NCBI GenBank assembly: GCA_030040815.1 | Contig: JASHSZ010000705.1 | Location: 1-13,533, forward strand | Direction: 5' to 3' | DNA from: Streptosporangiaceae bacterium | Lineage (GTDB): Bacteria > Actinomycetota > Actinomycetes > Streptosporangiales > Streptosporangiaceae | DNA length: 13,533 nucleotides | Shown here: piece after piece, positions 12,712-13,533 of the stretch | How the letters are laid out: every line of letters begins with the position of its first letter | Position numbering within the stretch: the stretch's first letter is position 1 | Notes under the pieces: generated by a model | What the model saw: the letters and a program-made list of their open reading frames with translations, nothing else | Databases searched by the model: none | What the model was told of the DNA's origin: nothing | Translations under genes and position numbers: made by a program

Positions 12712-13533
12712 GTGAGTGCAGAGCACATGCGAGAGAGCGAGCAGCAGCCCGGCGGCCAGCACAGCCAGCCGGAGTACGGGCCGGTGCGGCCAGGCGACGA
12801 GCTCGCCTTCGACCGACTGGCGCATTACCTGCAGAAACACATGGACGGGCTCGGGCCATTGGTCGCCGCGCACCAGTTCCTGACCGGCGCGGCCAACCTC
12901 ACGTACCTGCTGGAGTTCGCCGGCCGCCGGCTGGTGATCCGCCGGCCGCCGTTCGGCGTGATCGCCGTGGGCGCGCATGACATGAAGCGGGAGTACCGCG
13001 CTCTATCCCGGCTGTGGCGCAGTTACGACCGGGCCCCGCGGGCGTACCTGCTCTGCGACGATCACTCGATCGTCGGTTCGGACTTCCTCGTCATCGAGTA
13101 CCGGCCGGGCGTCGTGGTCTGGGGCAGCGTGCCGCCGACCATGGCCGGTCAGCAGGACGCCGGCCGCCGAATCGGCTTCGCGGTCGTCGACGCGCTTGCT
13201 GACCTGCACCTGCTGAACCCCGAGCAGGCCGGCGTCGCCGACCTCGGCCGACCCGAGGGCTTCGTGGACCGCCAGGTCAGCGGCTGGCAGGCCCGCTGGG
13301 CCGCGGTCGCTGAGCCGCTGCTGGCCGACCTGGCCCACACCGCGGGGCGGCCAGCGGACGGGCCGGGCACCGACGCCGCCGAGGGCGCGGATCTCGTCGC
13401 CGAGGCGGGCACCCGGCTGGCCGCTACCAGGCCGGAGACCGTCCGCGCGTCCGTCCTGCACAACGATTTCAAGATCGACAACTGCCAGTTCGACCCCGCC
13501 AACCCGGACCGGGTGCAGTCGGTGTTCGACTGG
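12712..13533 (+). CDS. APH-fold (ACAD10/11 N-terminal-like) protein, 3' truncated
   Basis: A frame of 274 codons from GTG 12712 runs to the window edge; ATG 12727 in the same frame is the alternative start, and neither has a clear ribosome binding site. The fold is the aminoglycoside-phosphotransferase type. The N-lobe has TGAANLTYLLEF and then LVIRRPPFG, the RRPP version typical of ACAD10/11-related proteins and not of drug-resistance enzymes. MKREYRALSRL follows. The catalytic loop H250-N-D252-F-K-I-D-N257 and the metal-binding Asp in VFDW (D273) are the last residues seen. Relatives phosphorylate small hydroxyl compounds; the vertebrate ACAD10/11 enzymes use 4-hydroxy acids before beta-oxidation. 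Its position behind an SDR-fold gene fits a short-chain or hydroxy-acyl catabolic cluster. Antibiotic resistance is not supported. Confidence 0.85.
   Translation, partial: MSAEHMRESEQQPGGQHSQPEYGPVRPGDELAFDRLAHYLQKHMDGLGPLVAAHQFLTGAANLTYLLEFAGRRLVIRRPPFGVIAVGAHDMKREYRALSRLWRSYDRAPRAYLLCDDHSIVGSDFLVIEYRPGVVVWGSVPPTMAGQQDAGRRIGFAVVDALADLHLLNPEQAGVADLGRPEGFVDRQVSGWQARWAAVAEPLLADLAHTAGRPADGPGTDAAEGADLVAEAGTRLAATRPETVRASVLHNDFKIDNCQFDPANPDRVQSVFDW

Noticed and set aside
11657..12859. 400-codon minus-strand open frame
   Set aside because: It is the antisense shadow of the SDR gene, with Arg/His/Asp-rich composition and no recognisable domain.
12712..13533. Aminoglycoside resistance gene
   Set aside because: The APH fold is of the RRPP, ACAD10/11-like type and sits in a metabolic context.

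Overview
The window is high-GC DNA with strong G/C preference at third codon positions, many GTG starts and several apparently leaderless genes. It encodes families typical of filamentous actinomycetes, including a DUF574-type methyltransferase remnant, an ACAD10/11-like APH-fold protein, a secreted wall lytic enzyme and a Baeyer-Villiger monooxygenase. A soil Actinomycetota chromosome is the natural reading; genus is not assignable. I see no rRNA, tRNA, CRISPR array, insertion sequence or phage module.

Layout. 1-657 (+): 3' part of a membrane sensor-like protein with a DUF4118/KdpD-type membrane module. 821-1732 (+): secreted protein built of six HAF-type repeats. 1860-2414 (-): Dps ferritin-like protein with all five ferroxidase ligands. 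Upstream of it, 2440-2597 (-) is a small coding frame that looks frameshifted at its start. 2760-3404 (-) and 3492-5300 (+): a divergent TetR regulator and Baeyer-Villiger-type flavin monooxygenase separated by a perfect 18-bp palindrome overlapping both promoters. 5389-5850 (-): HIT-family protein. 5890-6477 (-): DUF574 SAM-methyltransferase pseudogene with three frameshifts and a large deletion. 6496-7587 (-): intact single-module MetE-like protein. 7668-8219 (-): DsbA-like thioredoxin protein cut by an in-frame TAG. 8391-8972 (+): CxxC/RGG-rich protein of unknown function. 9192-10640 (+): TRZ/ATZ-type amidohydrolase. A perfect 21-bp-stem hairpin separates it from 10723-11523 (-), a membrane-anchored phage-lysozyme-like wall enzyme. 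11897-12697 (+): SDR-fold protein lacking the YxxxK catalytic pair. 12712-13533 (+): APH-fold protein running off the window.

How the genes relate. The clearest regulatory unit is TetR/monooxygenase: the operator predicts autorepression of tetR and repression of the oxygenase by one site. The SDR and APH-fold genes form a probable two-gene transcription unit like those in acyl-CoA catabolic clusters. The MetE-like gene sits between two broken genes on the same strand, suggesting a decaying stretch. The rest look like separately transcribed accessory or housekeeping genes.

The items most worth a second look are the SDR without Tyr/Lys, the frameshifted small gene before dps, the single-codon nonsense in the DsbA-like gene, the shared TetR operator, and the CxxC/RGG-box protein. 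I found no convincing evidence of a wholly new multi-gene system.
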